From assembly GCA_938015525.1 (NCBI GenBank), contig CALLPC010000007.1:62001-126000 (forward strand): DNA of 64,000 nucleotides, given 5' to 3'. This stretch comes from an uncultured Dehalococcoidia bacterium (GTDB lineage: Bacteria > Chloroflexota > Dehalococcoidia > Tepidiformales > Tepidiformaceae). The notes below the pieces were generated by a model. The model was not told the DNA's origin and made no database searches. It saw only the letters and a program-made list of their open reading frames with translations. Made by a program: the position numbers and the translations under genes. Positions 63,524-64,000 of the stretch are shown here, one piece after another. The stretch's first letter is position 1. Each line of letters opens with the position of its first letter.

Positions 63524-64000
63524 CTATTCGAAGATGCTCGTCACCACCTCTTCGATGGAGCGCTGCACTTCGGAGTCGTCGGTCAGGGCCCAGGTGATGG
63601 CGACCTGGCAGGCGCGGCGGGCGGGGATGCCCTGCGCGATGAGGCGGCCGGCATACACGAGGAGCCGGGTGCTGACCCCTTCGCCGAGGCCGTGCTCCTT
63701 CAGGTTACGGACCTTCTCGCCGAGGCGGGCGAGGTCCATCGCGGTACGGTCATCACAGCCCGATTCATGCGCGATGATCTGTGCTTCGGCATCGCGCGGA
63801 GGGTAGTTGAACTCGATGGCGATGAAGCGCTGTCGGGTGGAGTGCTTCAGGTCCTTCAGGGCGCTCTGGTAGCCGGGGTTATAGCTGATGACGAGGAGGA
63901 AGCCCTCGGCCGCTTCGATGACCTGGCCCAGCTTCTCGATTGGGAGGAGGCGGCGGTAGTCGGTGAGCGGGTGGATGAGGACAGTGGTGTCCTTCCTCGC
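63524..64000 (-). CDS. CbbQ/NorQ-type MoxR AAA+ ATPase (5' end outside window)
   Basis: The C-terminal 158 residues of a MoxR AAA+ ATPase. Visible are [55 protein letters not shown], containing the sensor and the SxRQRF motif of CbbQ/NorQ, and the C-terminal helical lid with [33 protein letters not shown]. Walker A and B are beyond the window edge. It forms a hexameric motor with the CbbO/NorD-type VWA protein encoded two genes downstream, remodelling a client enzyme. Confidence 0.88.
   Translation of the reverse strand, partial: ARKDTTVLIHPLTDYRRLLPIEKLGQVIEAAEGFLLVISYNPGYQSALKDLKHSTRQRFIAIEFNYPPRDAEAQIIAHESGCDDRTAMDLARLGEKVRNLKEHGLGEGVSTRLLVYAGRLIAQGIPARRACQVAITWALTDDSEVQRSIEEVVTSIFE

Noticed and set aside
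1-64000. tRNA, rRNA, CRISPR, transposase and integrase
   Set aside because: I looked for T-loop-like GGTTCGAATCC strings, repeated direct repeats with spacers, and transposase or integrase motifs in the ORF translations, and saw none that hold up.

Overview
The window is 64 kb of GC-rich (roughly two-thirds G+C, estimated by eye), gene-dense bacterial chromosome. I count 67 supported protein-coding genes and no rRNA, tRNA, CRISPR array, insertion sequence or prophage. Several traits fit a free-living, probably thermophilic member of the Chloroflexota, of the Tepidiforma/Dehalococcoidia kind: paired class III CoA-transferases, LLM-family (F420-type) oxidoreductases, a 2-oxoacid:ferredoxin oxidoreductase of the KorAB type, an S26B (SipW-like) signal peptidase, and many genes with a TANNNT -10 box only 5-8 nt before the start codon (leaderless mRNAs). 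The taxonomic call is inference from gene content; there is no marker RNA in the window.

Layout. 1-1.87 kb (minus): a secretion cassette with two paralogous small exported proteins and a SipW-type signal peptidase that reads in frame into a DUF5305-like membrane protein cut by the window edge. 2-12.9 kb: housekeeping and peripheral genes (XdhC domain, TatA, EamA transporter, IscA-type Fe-S carrier, enoyl-CoA hydratase, VanY peptidase, two alpha/beta hydrolases, a lysozyme-fold protein, DinB, PHP, LysR). 13-17.1 kb (minus): KorA-KorB bracketed by two CBS-domain proteins. 17.3-28.6 kb: a double HD/HD-GYP protein, a cytidylate-kinase-like protein, a lipoprotein, an esterase, ComM, a small membrane protein behind a LexA-like operator, and divergent rel and hisS. 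28.6-36.9 kb: a motility block with cheX, an unknown gene and fliM on the minus strand, divergent from cheW-A-C-D-Y-B-R. 36.9-38.9 kb: two membrane lipid-related proteins. 38.9-46.4 kb: acyl-CoA metabolism, comprising an acetyl-CoA hydrolase/4-hydroxybutyrate CoA-transferase type enzyme, two coupled class III CoA-transferases (only one keeps the catalytic Asp), an acetyl-CoA synthetase and an acyl-CoA dehydrogenase. 46.5-54.8 kb: secreted and membrane proteins (lipoprotein, matrixin protease, M23 peptidase), two FmdB-type zinc ribbons with His-rich or Cys-rich tails, DUF402, two LLM oxidoreductases. 54.8-58.9 kb: MutS2, RarA and a thioredoxin-like protein. 59.6-64 kb (minus): a CbbQ/NorQ-type AAA ATPase (partial), a phosphoesterase and a very large CbbO/NorD-type VWA protein.

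How the genes work together. The 28.6-36.9 kb block gives a complete CheA/W/Y/B/R/C/D/X signalling core coupled to a flagellar switch protein, with no receptor gene nearby. The 38.9-46.4 kb block looks like a route that activates a carboxylic acid by CoA transfer and then oxidises it. KorAB supplies reduced ferredoxin or reductive carboxylation, and its flanking CBS proteins could make it respond to adenine nucleotides. The most distinctive items are the heteromeric-looking CoA-transferase pair, the LexA-like controlled small membrane protein, the SipW-type surface-protein cassette, the CBS-KorAB-CBS arrangement, and the widespread leaderless start sites.
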